This document shows positions 37,111-49,000 of a stretch of DNA of 64,000 nucleotides, piece by piece. The position numbers were made by a program, and so were the translations under genes. Under the pieces are notes generated by a model, which was not told the origin of the DNA, made no database searches, and saw nothing but the letters and a program-made list of their open reading frames with translations. The stretch's first letter is position 1; every line of letters begins with the position of its first letter. The stretch is from contig NC_068973.1 of NCBI RefSeq assembly GCF_016808095.1, positions 16,488,501-16,552,500 on the forward strand, written 5' to 3'. Source of the stretch: Vigna angularis. Lineage: Eukaryota > Streptophyta > Magnoliopsida > Fabales > Fabaceae.

Positions 37111-38483
37111 ATATGAGAATTTCATTTATAATAACTTTTATATAAGTATGTAGTTAGAAATGTATACAAAAAATGAAGGTTTAAAAAATAGTAAAAGAAA
37201 TAAAAACAAAATGATAGATTGATCCTCTAGCTCATTCATAGTTAAATTTTTTTATTGGCTATCAAATAATTATTATTCTTTTAATTTATAAATAAAAATA
37301 TTAAATTAACTAAATATACTTCAGCTAATTTATTAAAATTCTTATTCATTCCAAGTGTATTTGATTGAGTTTTTTTTTATATTTTACTCATTTCAAGCTT
37401 CTATACTTAAAATAATAATTTATTTTTATATTTTTTTATTAAGTAAATTAGTATAAGTTTAAATCAATTAAACATGCTTAAATTAATTCACCTAGTTTTT
37501 CACTTATATACAAATCAGAACCTATTAACATTTATCTTGTTTCAAGAATATACATGTTAAGTGCTCTATTACTCTACACATGTTATAAATATACATGTGA
37601 AAATTTATTTTTTCATTTACACATAAGATTATCATAATTAAGCAAATTGACAAAAATCCTAATCAAAATTTAAAATTGAATTATGAACACACGTTCTAAG
37701 ACAAATCTAAAAGCAATAATCAAAATTAAAAAAATAAACAAAAATATATTTTAATAAAAAAAAATTAAAAGAACAAAACTTTTAATTACATATAACTTTA
37801 GAATTCAATATGAAATTATAAGAAAATCGATAAAGAGGGATTAATCTTCCACGTGGTAGACAACCCAAAACATGAAGCAAAGTGATGGATAATGATAGAG
37901 GAAGTGATTGAAAGATGGGGTCGTGATTGATGAATGATAAAAAGTGTAATGGAGCTCTCTATTTATAAAAGATCTTGGTGGGCTTCAAGTGTTATTCAAG
38001 GTCCAAGATACCCACTTTCAATTACTGAAGTTTGCCGAAGGATTTTTGTGCAAATTTTGTGCAGAGATTTAAGGCATAGAGGTTAAGTTTATAAAACTAT
38101 ATTATCTATTGGATTATCTCCAAGATTTTCTTTAAGATTATCCTAAGATTATTTTCAAGAATATCCTCATATTTTCAAGAATACATTTCCAAGTTGCCTC
38201 CTCCAAGCTGGCCTCCATCATGCAACCTCTCCAAACTGATCTACTCCAATCGAGCTTCAACATCGAGTCCCTCCCATGTAAAGCACCTTTGGTCGCCCAC
38301 TTGGAACCAACTGGTTACAGCGTGGCTGACCAATCACAACATGTCAGATTAAACAACATGATTGACCAATCACAACATGGTCAGGTAAACAGCGGTAACG
38401 ACAAATCAACATTTTAAAGTAAATTAAAGTATGATTAAATCGTGATTAGACTGAAAAAAAAAGTAAAAGTTCATCATAACTAT
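37111..38483. other. Intergenic DNA
   Basis: AT-rich to about 37840, then 37850-38420 is less AT-rich. GACCAATCACAACATG occurs twice (near 38327 and 38364). No gene is recognised. Confidence 0.4.
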
Positions 38484-38811
38484 TATATAAAAGTCTCAGG
38501 TATGTATGACTTTAGCATAACATGCATATAATATGAAATGATTGCTAACTGACCTGGGACTAAACTCTAGCATTGTTATGGATAGTTTTTGTCTAAACTC
38601 TACTAGGTTTTAAACGACCCAACTCTTCTTTATCATCTAGGACAGACGATAACCTTGATAGTTTGTTTCTAGACGCCTTATTGTTATTGAATGTACGTTG
38701 GAGTGATATTTTTCCATGCATCGTAGAACAAGACATTTTCCTAGATACAACATCTTCTACTTAGAGAGTCCATACTAATATTGACATCCTACGTCCTCAA
38801 AGATAATATAT
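38484..38811 (+). repeat. Roughly 330-bp direct repeat, copy 1, abutting the MULE left end
   Basis: Starts TATATAAAAGTCTCAGGTAT and ends AAGATAATATAT right against the terminal repeat of the large Mutator-like element. The same sequence, with about 5-8% differences and a small insertion, occurs at 47581-47915 directly after the other end. Shared landmarks include GACGCCTTATTGTTATTGAA and ACAAGACATTTTCCTAGATA. Confidence 0.9.
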
Positions 38812-38852
38812 CAATAATGATACTTTGACAACAGAATTTGACAATATTTTGA

Positions 38853-39254
38853 CACGGGCCACGTGTCAAAATGTGAGTGGTGCACGTGGAAAACAATTTT
38901 TAAAAATGAGAATGACGTGGAAAGAGAATTGGGGGCAGGGTTTGAAGTGGTAGAGCTTATTTTCTCTTTTTCAGAATTTGAATCTGTGGAAGGTTTGAGA
39001 GAGAACCCAAGGTTAGAGAGAGCGCGAACCCTAGAGAGAGTCCATCTTCCTCCCACGGGCCACGTGTCAAAATATGAGTGGTGCACGTGGAAAACAATTT
39101 TTAAAAATGAGAATGATGTGGAAAGAGAATTGGGGGCAGGGTTTGAAGTGGTAGGGCTCATTTTCTCTTTTCAGAATTTAAATCTAAGGAAGGTTTGAGA
39201 GAGAACCCAAGGTTAGAGAGATAGCGCGAACCCTAGAGAGAGTCCCTCTTCCTC
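38853..39254 (+). repeat. Tandem duplication of 201 bp inside the left terminal repeat
   Basis: Two adjacent copies begin CACGGGCCACGTGTCAAAAT (38853 and 39054) and run to AGAGAGAGTCC...CTTCCTCCCAC. They differ at few sites. The right terminal repeat has a single copy, so the duplication arose after the element formed. Confidence 0.9.
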
Positions 39255-39719
39255 CCACTCAGCCACCCATTGGCGCGTTTAGAGCTACCGCCGTTTACGT
39301 GTACCCACCCACCTAGTCTGTCTTCCCTGAAGCGTCGCGGTCCTTTGTCCGCCTTTTGTGTCGCCGCCACATTTACCCACCCACACATCTTGCTCCGTGC
39401 CACCCACCAAGAGGCGTTGGTGTTTATTAAAGCGTGGTCGTATTGTCTTTGTTCATTAAAGGTTGATTTAGTTTGTTTAAATTTTTTAGGGCATTTTTGT
39501 GTTGTTGTGTTTTTTGGGTGTTTTTAAAGGTATGGTTTAGGGTGGGTTGAAGTTGTGTAGAAGATTTAGTGGTTGATGTCGTTTTTGGGTGGAAAGTGTG
39601 ATTTTTTTTTGTTTGTGGTTTTTGTTGGGCTATTGATACTATGGTTTTTGTAGTATTTTTTTTTAATTGTTGTTAGGTTAATTTTACATTGTTTTTGTAT
39701 TTTGGTTGGATTGGCAGTG

Positions 39720-41330
39720 ATGGATTGCACAAAAGAAGAAGGTTATAACAATGTAAGTAGATTTAATTTTTTGAAAATTGATTTGTTTGTTTGAAAAGAG
39801 TTTTTTGATGGTTTTTATTTTGAAAATGAATTGTAGTTGTGATTGCGGGCATGGTGCGACACAAAACTGATAGTCGACATTAATGGCTTACTACAACAAA
39901 TTGATAGGACACGTATCGGGGAAACTCCATTCAAGTGGTGTCTTTATATGAACAACCCAATTAAGTTATGCACTCCTCTGTTGAAGGAAATTCTTAGACG
40001 TTGGGTTGGTTTTAGTGAATGTTTTGTTTTGAAGCAAAAAATGGTATCATTTACAGTTGGCGATGTTTGCATGGGTCTAGGGTTGGGTATTGGTGGTTTA
40101 GATGTAAATTTTGATGATAACTTTGTTGTTGTTGTTTGTCAACAATTTTCTTCAAAATCCTTCACTCTAAAGGATGTCATAAGTAGGATAAAATTGTTAA
40201 TAGAAAATAATGACATGGATGTTGATTGTGTCTGTCGTTTGTATATTTTACATTGTTTTATTGTTTTTTACTTTCCTAGAAGATCAAAGGTAGTTTAGTA
40301 ACATGCCTTTTACAATATTAGATAACATTGATAATTTGTATCAATATAATTGGACAAAAATTGTGCACACATTTGTGGTAAATAGTTTAGGAAAGGCGTC
40401 AATGCTGATAAAGGAGCGTGACATAAAGGACTCCCTAGGCCTTAGTGGCAATGTTACAGGTAACAAATTTAAAATTTTTTTACTTTTAATGTGGATGGAA
40501 TTTATTTATTATATGATTATCGTTTTGGTTAATTTATGTTTTTTAGCTTTGGGTCGTTCAACGTTTGGGTTTAGTGGATAGTCCACATCACATTGTGTTC
40601 CCGAGAATAATAAATTGCCATTCGCTTAAGTTGAGGTCAAAAAAAATAGAAGACTTGTTTCAAAAGAAGGATGTAAGTTAGTTGTTATTTTTGTGTACAT
40701 TTATTTGATATGTATTACATGAATTGTTTTTTGTGTTTTTGAATTTTTAGTTATATTTGGATGTTTATAGATATGTTGGGAGTGGTTTTTGCTGGAAGAG
40801 GACCGTAGGAACACAATCATTTGTGTGGCCCTTCATTTGGATGAAGGGCCAATACCAGAATATGGTGTACATGAGTTTGGGATGAGTTGGGAAGAAGTGG
40901 TGATGAAGAGAATTGAAGAAAACCAAAGAAAAATGGTTGAAATGAATAAAGAGTTAAGAACTTTGGTTGCCATGGTAGGTGGTGGCAAGGAAGAAAGAGA
41001 ACAACCTTCATTTTTTGAAGAGGTTGGTACATGTGGTGTTGATGTTGATGGTGAAGCTAGTGATGGTGAACCTGATGATGATAAAGCAGATGATGGTCAT
41101 GTTGACGGTGGAGTAGATAAGGAAGCCCAATGTTTTGAAACAGTCAGCTATACTGATGCGGGTGGTTGTTTGGAGGAAGAGAAGGAAGACGTTGAGGACA
41201 TTTTGGGTGTTGCACCTCTTGTAGGCATCTTGGCACAGCAACACCCGAATGAGGATGTTCATTTTTTGAATGTGAATCCAAAATACTTGTACAACTTGGT
41301 TATTCCGTTTAACCCTCCTTGGAGGTAATG
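39720..41330 (+). pseudogene. Left MULE gene: plant-mobile-domain/DUF1985-like protein, broken
   Basis: Exon 1 at 39720-39752 (MDCTKEEGYNN) ends in GTAAGT; exon 2 starts at 39837 after TTGTAG. Its second codon is a TGA stop (39840-39842), followed by LRAWCDTKLIVDINGLLQQI and KMVSFTVGDVCMGLGLGIGG. A frameshift near 40285 precedes MPFTILDNIDNLYQYNWTKI. Further exons give LWVVQRLGLVDSPHHIVFPR and ICWEWFLLEEDRRNTIICVA, then a coiled-coil-like, acidic tail (MKRIEENQRKMVEMNKEL; 40789-41328). The pattern resembles plant-specific mobile-domain/DUF1985 proteins often carried by transposons; the family call is moderate. It is paralogous to the right gene (C.TK.I...N..L, F.W.L, RWV, FT..DVC..LGL). The stop and frameshift suggest it is dead. 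Confidence 0.65.
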
Positions 41331-41959
41331 AAATTTGTAATTGTTATTTTTTGAATAGTGTGATGATGAGATATGATGACATATGTGTTTTTTTTGTTCG
41401 AAGGGTTGTTTCTGAAATTTGTGGTTAAACATTTTGCACCCAGGAGTGTTATTCTTTTAGACCTAGGAAGGAGCTTGGCAACATGGTAATAATGAAATTT
41501 GGTGTGGTTATTATTGTTATAGTTTATATGTTTGGTGTGGTTATTATGTATTACTAAGAAGTTGTTGATTTTGTAGGAGATTTTGTTTGCCACAATCATG
41601 TTCATGTTCTTTGAAAGAAGGAGTAATGGAGTAGTGAAAAGGATATGTTTTAGTCCATTATATGCGGTTGGTTAAAATAGTAGTCATTTTATGTTGTAAA
41701 TATTGTATTCACATGAGAAATGAAAGCTAGCTATGTGATTTCCTTGCATACCCATGTTTTAATTGACTCAAGAAAGAAAAAGATTAATCACAAAGTTTGG
41801 ACATTGTACTCTAACTACTTCCATTCCGATATCATTCGATTTGATGACATTGTTAGTACAATTAGATTTCATACAGTGTACTTTGAGACTATGTTGATGG
41901 ATTTTTGTACATTTGTTGACACATTTTATTTTTTGTAGTTGTTTGTCCCAATTATCCAA

Positions 41960-42560
41960 GACTCACACCATCATCCCTGAGAAATATTACTCTTGAGAGA
42001 ATTCAACAAAGAACTTGAATTGTAAGGAACCTCCCGACACTCATGCAATTCATACAATCATGCTATGAATGAGTTAAACAAAGCATGTAATAAGCACAGA
42101 TGAATTACTCTAACAATTAATGAAAAAGCATATGTAATTAAGAATCAATTCAAATACATGAGAGTTCACAAGGTTACATCATTTCCCAACAACAAATAGA
42201 GTTTAGTTTCCCATAGACATGGAGAAACTAGATGAATAATGGAAAAGCATGAGATAGTGAAACCCTAAAAGTAGAAGAGGAAGCTCCCGCCTCCAGATCC
42301 GCCTTCAGAGAGTAGAAGAGTGTGTTATTGTGTTGCTCCAGCCAGAGATACCAAACCTAGAGTGCCTGGTCCTTTAAATAAAGTCAGTAAAGAGTAGAAA
42401 TAGGGCCCGGTCCAAAATAGTCGAAACAGAGCAAAACCTGGGCCTAATCCACGACGCTCGGGCGCCCCATTTAGGGCGCCCGGGCGGTGGACGATCCTCA
42501 TGTAGGACTTGAGCCTTCAATTGGACGCCTAGGCTTTGGTAATGTTCAGGAACTTCCAAG
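41960..42560. repeat. Probable LTR-like insertion within the MULE
   Basis: A less AT-rich block with landmarks such as GGAACCTCCCGACACTCATG and GGGCGCCCCATTTAGGGCGC, the latter an inverted repeat common in legume LTR families. It separates the left gene from the B3 pseudogene. I could not fix TG...CA ends or a target duplication. Confidence 0.3.
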
Positions 42561-43289
42561 TCAGGATATGTTTCAATCTCAACTCGCCAGATCGGGATTC
42601 ATGTCTTTATTAACATCTGGAGAGTACAATGTTGATAATGTTGACTTCTCACCAAATACTTATACACACCTTTAGGTCATGCACTTTTGGAATAAACACT
42701 TTTTTGGGGTATGTATGTTTTTCAATATATGTGTGTCCTTTAATTCAAATGAATTACTTTTAAATTTATTACTTTGTTCCACTTATTTTTTCCCTAAATA
42801 TGCTAGAATTAAATATAGTTCCCCATTACAATTTAATTACTTTAATATATATCAATTAGTGGTTATGGTAATATTTACTATCAATGTCAACCACCATGTA
42901 AAAAAGGTTGACACGTTTTCAAGTCATTGATTATGAAATAAATGGGTGTTCAAACGGTTGAACACATTTAATGGTTGATTGAAGGGATTCAAACGGACCT
43001 ACCTTCTCCCAATGTCATTCAACACTCTTATACTTTGAATATAACTTTATGACATCAATTGAATGGACACGTTTCACGGAGCATTTTTGGGACTTTTCAT
43101 CACATCTCTTCATCTTATATATATTTTTCATGTAGGCTTCTGCTGAATGAAAAGAGCCAAACATTTGGGTTTTGCATTTTGAAATAATGGTTGCATCAAC
43201 CACTGTAGGAACATCAACAATCTTGTGGAAGTTTGGATCCATCCACTTAACTGATTTTGTAAGCATGTTATTCTTAATTAATTTACTTT
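42561..43289. other. Unassigned sequence upstream of the B3 pseudogene
   Basis: Short frames only. The minus frame 43015-43266 and the plus frame 42487-42675 have no recognisable domain. It may contain decayed upstream exons of the B3 gene. Confidence 0.3.
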
Positions 43290-44040
43290 CATCAATGGTA
43301 CCTTATACTACGTTACAACTTCTTCAAGACTTTGGGTACGTTGATAGGCACTTTGCTGCGGCATTTGAAAATGAATTAGCACTCATGTGGTCGTTGGTGG
43401 ACAACAATGGTCACACACATGTCGTCACTTATAACATGGACACCATGAATTCTAGAATAACTAATGGCTAGTGTGAAATGAAAAACATATACCCTTATAG
43501 GCTAAACGATGCCCACATAACCTTCGAATATCTGGGTAATAACAATTTTCATATCACCATATATTTCGGTGCTTGCTCCTAGAAGAATAGCGAATCATTC
43601 ATTTATGATTCTACGACATATCCTGATACGTCATTGTTTGCGGTCAAGTTGACAAAATCACAATCACAAGGAAGTCATTTGGTATGTGGTGAATACAAAT
43701 TTTTTTAAATCCAATTATCATAAAGTAGACAATGTCATTTACTTGATAATTGTTATTGCACATGACTTGCAAAGTTGATTTGGGAATTTTATCAGGAGCA
43801 AAAGATTTACGGAGGTTATGATGCTTGGACAAAATGATGGCATCATGTGCAAAGTTTTAATTTCAGAGACTCGGAATTCAACAAAGTTTGGAAAAGGATG
43901 AAAGGAATTTTGCATCGAATATGGGTTGAAGGAGGGAGACGTTCTGGTGTTCGAGGATGAGAATCATCAAAATGATATTATAGTTGAAGTTTACATTAAT
44001 GGATGTCCTTGTAATGTTATACATCCAATCTCAGTCTAAA
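43290..44040 (+). pseudogene. B3 DNA-binding domain gene remnant (REM-like, two B3 domains)
   Basis: First B3-like stretch: FGYVDRHFAAAFENELALMW, LVDNNGHTHVVTYNMDTMNS, then RITNG followed by TAG (43469-43471) where B3 proteins have Trp, then CEMKN, and a reading LNDAHITFEYLGNNNFHITI YFGAC. This follows the B3 pattern of DNA-contacting beta strands (L.D..G....V.......I..GW..F...L..GD...F...F.V.I). A second domain is seen near its end: FGKGWKEFCIEYGLKEGDVL then VFEDENHQNDIIVEVYINGC (about 43885-44015). Stops and shifts interrupt both. B3 proteins are plant-specific transcription factors; this copy is not functional as read. Confidence 0.65.
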
Positions 44041-44289
44041 CCACAGTCTAAACCACAAACTACGTTATCAATGGATGTCCTTCGTAGATTTTTAATTTAT
44101 TGATTTCTAGTTTTTTTTATTGTTATTTAAGGTTGTTGCACTTATGTGTTTTAAATTAATGAAATATTTAATCATTACGTTCTTACTTTCATTTATTTTT
44201 TTAATGTAATAAAAAATAATTACTTCCAAGTAAAAACAGATTTATTTTCAACAACAATGGTGCATAATGATCAAAACATACTCCCTAAG

Positions 44290-45030
44290 TAAAAAATTTG
44301 TCTTAAAAGATATGAAATATAAGTTGTATACACTAGTGGTACCTTAGTTCAAATAAGTTGGTACTTACGTTATCAGTTTTCTAGATTCGTTGACATTTAA
44401 TTAAGACACGGATGCATTGTCCTTATGGTAACATACACCCTAAGTCACCAAATTATCAAGGAAAACAACAAATGTAACTTTAAAAACAACACTAGGATCG
44501 TAGTTGAAATAAGTGGGGACTTATGTTATCACTTATGCACACCACGGTAGACTGGTAGACTGACTTGTACGTCTAGGTTTTCAACTTCTAATAATGACTA
44601 ACATCTCCATAAACCTTAAATTTCAACAAAGATGGTAATTCATGATCAAAAAACACACAACTTGTATAAATTTTGTGAGTTTGTCAACAAATAATATATG
44701 TTCCAAACACGTCTGGGATCAAAGTTCATATAAGTGGGCACTTACCTTATGAATTATACACATCAGGGTACATTGCCTTTTTCATAAAGGTTTTGAACTT
44801 CTAATGCCATATCATCATGTCCAAAAATATTAAATTTCAACAGGGATGCTAAATTATGATGAAAAAATACACCCTAAGTCCCAAAATTATGTTAAAAAAA
44901 ATGTACCTATCAAAAGATGAATGGGATCATAGTTCAATTAAGTGGGGACTAACGTTATTACTTATGCTCAGCACGGTAACCTCAGTTCTAAATCAAGGTA
45001 ATCAACTTCTAATATTGAGTAATATGTCAA
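44290..45030 (+). repeat. Degenerate tandem array, four units of about 156-220 bp
   Basis: A phrase of the form TAGTTGAAATAAGTGGGGAC followed by TTATGTTATCACTTATGCA recurs at about 44345, 44501, 44722 and 44930, with ACTTCTAATA and AAATTTCAACAA motifs in matching positions of successive units. It is non-coding and lies between the 3' ends of the two convergent MULE genes. Confidence 0.6.
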
Positions 45031-45526
45031 AAGACATTCAATTTGAAGAATGATGTTGTATCACAAACAATTTATTTAAATTAAATGCCTTTGTTATCAT
45101 TTGCGGTCTTACAAAATCAAGTACCAATTCCACAATCTATTCATTTCAACAACCATGCTCCAAGATCAACAAAACATCCTTCAAATTCACCATTCTGACC
45201 ATACAAACTTCATTTCAAATAATTATGTATCATGTCCATACGAACTTCATTTCAACTACCTTACTCTATCATCAACAATAACATACACCTAAAGTCACTT
45301 TATGACCTTGGTAATATTTTTCCAATGTTTTCAAAATCAACCAAGTTTTTCCACAGGATACCAAACATCATAATATTAACTCACATTTACATTTCCTACT
45401 CTACTACAAGTTATTGAACCACTCATTGTTTTCTTCTACCATCTGCAGTATAAGGAGTTCTTTTTGCCAGACTCTTAATCTTTATTCAGGGTTGATCTTT
45501 CATACGATCGTACATTGTGCTTTGTT

Positions 45527-46918
45527 TCATTTCAAAACCACCTTCAAACACCAGGGTTGATGTTGATGTTGAACTGGTGTACTTTGACAACGATCTTCAC
45601 TTCCCCAAAATGGTTGTTCCACAAAATCTTCACCTTTATCTTGATTTTTGGCTTCAACCAACTTTCTTATATCATCAATACTACTTTGCATGTCCGCAAT
45701 AACCCGTGTTTGTTCTTCTACAACACAAATTAATTTCTCCTTATCTCCTTTAATTTTCTTGTTATATGGAACACCATATTTCTGAACAACGTCTTCCACC
45801 ATACCATAAAAAAGCTCCTCTTTCTACACACCAACATCAACAACAACCTGCAATGTCGTTAACAAATTTGATTTCATAAAACACAAAAAATAAAATACAT
45901 TGTACCAACACATTCCTCTAATCAACATCTACTCACTGATCCCTTTGCCAAAGCAGTTTTGATAAACATCTCCCCAATATTGTTATCAATCCAGTTCAAC
46001 AACCTTGGGAATTTTGTTACCCGTGTATTGTACGTTGAGTTTGATGTCAGAAAATGGTGACAAAATCAAACCTGCAAATTATAAATCAAACAACATTCAC
46101 ATTGAAAATGATGAAAAACAATAACAAATCATTGTCTTTCATTATAAATTACATAACAAACATCTACCTGTAACAGGTAAGCACATCCTTGAACATGAAA
46201 ATGGATTCTACTTGTTTGATTCTTCATTGTGTTGAAGCACTAGACCCACTTTCAACAAAGCACTCAAAAACGAAACTGCCCCAATTGTAGTTACCCACAC
46301 ACCCCAACTCCGAAACAAGGTCAAAAATAATTGGAAATACTACTCCACTTCGATTGGGAAGCAAGAACTTCGATATCCCTGCCAATATATACAAGTTGCA
46401 AAAATGTTATATTGGAAAATTTTCATGTTCCTCTAACAAAAAGTCATATACCATGTTCACATCTACTTTCCCATTAGGGAAGTAGTCCCTACAAACACTA
46501 CGATGCCAAACTTTATTTAAATCTATCACTTCACCAACAACAGGCAACCCTAAGGATAAACATACATCAAATTCAGTAAACTCAATAACTTTGTCACCAA
46601 AATAAAACCCACCCATGTTATCTACCCATCGACCACATAACTCAGATAACAAATTCCTACCTATCTTAATACAATCTGGCAAGCATAACAACCAACAAAA
46701 AACAATCTTCTCAATGTAACCCTTGTGTTCAGAAGTCAATTGTTCGTTCAAAGCACCTATGAACTTGGTCTTGCAAAAGTGTCTAAACACTAACTGCATA
46801 CAAATACATGCTTACTATTTAAATACATTCAAACAGTAAATCTATGCAAATCAAATACAACCCTACATACCTTCTTCCTCATTTGAGGCCTTTTACTCTG
46901 TTCACCAAGTTCCTCCAT
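45527..46918 (-). pseudogene. Right MULE gene: paralogue of the left gene, minus strand
   Basis: Exon 1 at 46918-46871 encodes MEELGEQSKRPQMRKK with a GTATGT donor; exon 2 starts at 46793 after TATGCAG with LVFRHFCKTKFIGALNEQL, then RWVDNMGGFYFGDKVIEFTE FDVCLSLGLPV. The intron position is the same as in the left gene. A stop follows NFPI near 46407, then the homologous next domain reads FLLPNRSGVVFPIIFDLVSE and NYNWGSFVFECFVESGSSAS (about 46370-46230). A further frame (45802-45527) has a coiled-coil-like stretch (VVEEQTRVIADMQSSIDDIR). Family is as for the left copy. It is better preserved at its start than the left gene, but the internal stop suggests decay unless an unseen intron removes it. 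Confidence 0.6.
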
Positions 46919-47339
46919 CACATTACACCAAAACCAAACAACGATAAATAATATATCAATAACACACATAAAAAAACATAACCAAAATCGTGCCTCAAAA
47001 AATACAAAAAAAATAAAACACACCAAACAAATAAAACACACCAACGCTCAAAGGACTGTGACGCTTCAAACTACCAGCGACACTCCGGTGAACTCCAAAC
47101 TCCAACAACCGACCCCGAGGCTTCTGGGAATAGGAATGAAAATGGGTGGATGAGAGGAAGACGCACCACAGCTCAAACAACACCAGAACGGCCACAATGA
47201 GTCCTTTTCGCAGGTCGTTGCAATCAATGCTTCCAACGCCGCCTATCACCGGATCAGACAATACTTCCTCAGGCGACACTCCGACGGACAGTACACCGCG
47301 GTGCTACTGGGAAGACCCACAAAAATGGGCGGGAGGGAG

Positions 47340-47580
47340 GAACCGGGACTCTCTCTAGGGTTCGCGTTCTCTCTCTAAGCTTATGTTTACTCTCTAACCA
47401 AGCCTCAAATTCAAAATCTGAATAGTGAAAATGAACCCCCAAAACTTCAAACCCTGCCCCCATTTCTCTTTCCATGTCATTCTTATTTTTAAAACTTGTT
47501 TTCCATGTGCACCACTCACATTTTGACACGTGGCTCATGTCAAAATGTTGTCAAATGTTGTTGTCAAAGTATCATTATCC
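47340..47580 (-). repeat. Right terminal inverted repeat of the MULE
   Basis: Complement of the left terminal repeat, single copy: from AGTATCATTATCC at 47580 inward through GACACGTGG, CCATGTGCACCACTCACA and CTCTCTAGGGTTCG. It leads into the presumed promoter and leader of the right gene. Confidence 0.85.
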
Positions 47581-47915
47581 TATATAAAAGTCTCATGTAT
47601 GTATGACTTTAGCATAACATGCACATAATATGCAATGATTGTTAACTGACTGGGACTAAACTCTAGCGTATTTGTGGATGGTTTTTGTCTTAACTCTACT
47701 AGGTTCTAAATGACCAACTCTTCTTTATCATCTAAGATAGACGATAACCTTGAGTAGTTTGTTTCTAGACGCCTTATTGTTATTGAATGTACGTTGGAGT
47801 GATACTTTTCCATGCATCATAGAACAAGACATTTTCCTAGATACAACATCTTCTACTTCGAGAGTCCATAATAATATTGACATCCTATGTGTGAATTCCC
47901 TCAAAGATAATATAT
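47581..47915 (+). repeat. Roughly 330-bp direct repeat, copy 2, abutting the MULE right end
   Basis: Begins TATATAAAAGTCTCATGTAT at the very next base after the terminal repeat and ends at AGATAATATATC. Same orientation as copy 1. It contains an extra GTGTGAATTC-like insertion near 47889. Confidence 0.9.
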
Positions 47916-47929
47916 CCCTAGGTAATTAA

Positions 47930-49000
47930 ATTCTTACTCTAAAACATATTTATCTTGTAAGAGAGGATGTCATTCACACCTATTTCTCCAATGCTTGTGA
48001 TCTTGATCTTTGCATTTATTTTCATTGAGATTGCTTCCTCCATCTTACTCCTATAGTTATGTATTTGATTTTGTCATGGGGAGAGTCTGGTTGTTGAGCT
48101 TTGTGACAGATACTTCCTTTAACCTTTTTTGTAATATTTTCGTCTAACTCCATCGAGGAGTGTTAAAGGCTTTTGTTGTGAGACTCTTGCTCTTCCTTTT
48201 TTTTCCTTCTATAGACTTACCAAAGTCTTTTCCTATGCTTATGAGCATTGTCTCCTATGTGAGCTTTTCCTCCATCCGCTTTATTTTACTATTTAGATCT
48301 TGAAGATTTGTGTCGATATTCTTCTAGGTGATCCCTTAATGTCTTGTGACCTCATTCGTTGAGTGATCAAGCTCTTGTACCTAAGGAAGAATTTCATTGT
48401 CTAGTGTCATCAAAATTCTTGGGTATTCTGAGAGTGACAACCCAAGTTCTTCATTGTTTATGATGGCTTGGTGGAGTCTACTAAAATGTTTATTGTTGGG
48501 GTAGAGTTTTCCCAAGACTTTGAGTACCTTGAGGATCATCTGGACATCATTTGGAGTGCCCTCTTTTGTGTTGTGATGAAGGATGTGTATTGTCTTGTCA
48601 GAGACATTGAGCCTTCTTCTTAATGACCTTGAGTAATCATTCATATATTAGAGACAAGATGTGTGTTCCTTCTACTTGTTGTGCTTCTTTGATGAACATC
48701 AACCTATGTCTTTCAACCCTTTGGACCATTACCTCGAGTTTTGTTAGGAACTGGCTCAATAGGTAGTCTTTGATACCAATTGGAGTTGCAAGAAACACTA
48801 GAAGGGAGGTTGAATAATGTTTCTCTAAATCTTTTCATGGGTGATATATTGATTATGATTTAGATTATCCTCATGAGTTAATTCAAACATACTTTATAAA
48901 CGTTATTCTAATGAACACATTTATAGTTTCGGTTTTAGATCTTCCTCCTAGTGGTTAGGAAGGGGTGAATCTTAGAAGAGGTGGCGCGTGTTGAAGACGT
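47930..49000 (-). pseudogene. Copia-type LTR end, primer-binding site and gag remnant
   Basis: Read on the minus strand, 48830-48780 gives ATTCAACCTCCCTTCTAGTG, then CCAATTGGTATCAAAGA, the usual LTR end and initiator-Met-tRNA primer site (TGGTATCAGAG) of plant copia elements. Downstream, a broken gag-like frame includes LRRRLNVSDKTIHILHHNTK and QMILKVLKVLGKLYPNNKHF (48644-48381) and Lys-rich stretches to about 47950. Multiple stops. The LTR-end phrase resembles the copia remnant at 21590. Confidence 0.5.

Larger units (their letters stand above)
38812..47580. mobile_element. Large Mutator-like element (8.8 kb) with two inward-facing paralogous genes
   Basis: Terminal inverted repeats of at least 200 bp: the left begins CAATAATGATACTTTGACAA, and the right read inward begins GGATAATGATACTTTGACAA. 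Both continue through CCACGTGTCAAAATGTGAGT and TGGGGGCAGGGTTTGAAGT to AACCCTAGAGAGAGTCC. The left repeat contains a 201-bp tandem duplication (38853-39053 and 39054-39254) that the right lacks. Each repeat leads into a gene of the same family, left on plus (39720) and right on minus (46918). A B3-domain pseudogene, an LTR-like insertion and a degenerate tandem array lie between. No MURA transposase is recognised, so it appears non-autonomous. No 9-bp duplication is visible; instead, direct repeats of about 330 bp flank it. Confidence 0.8.
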
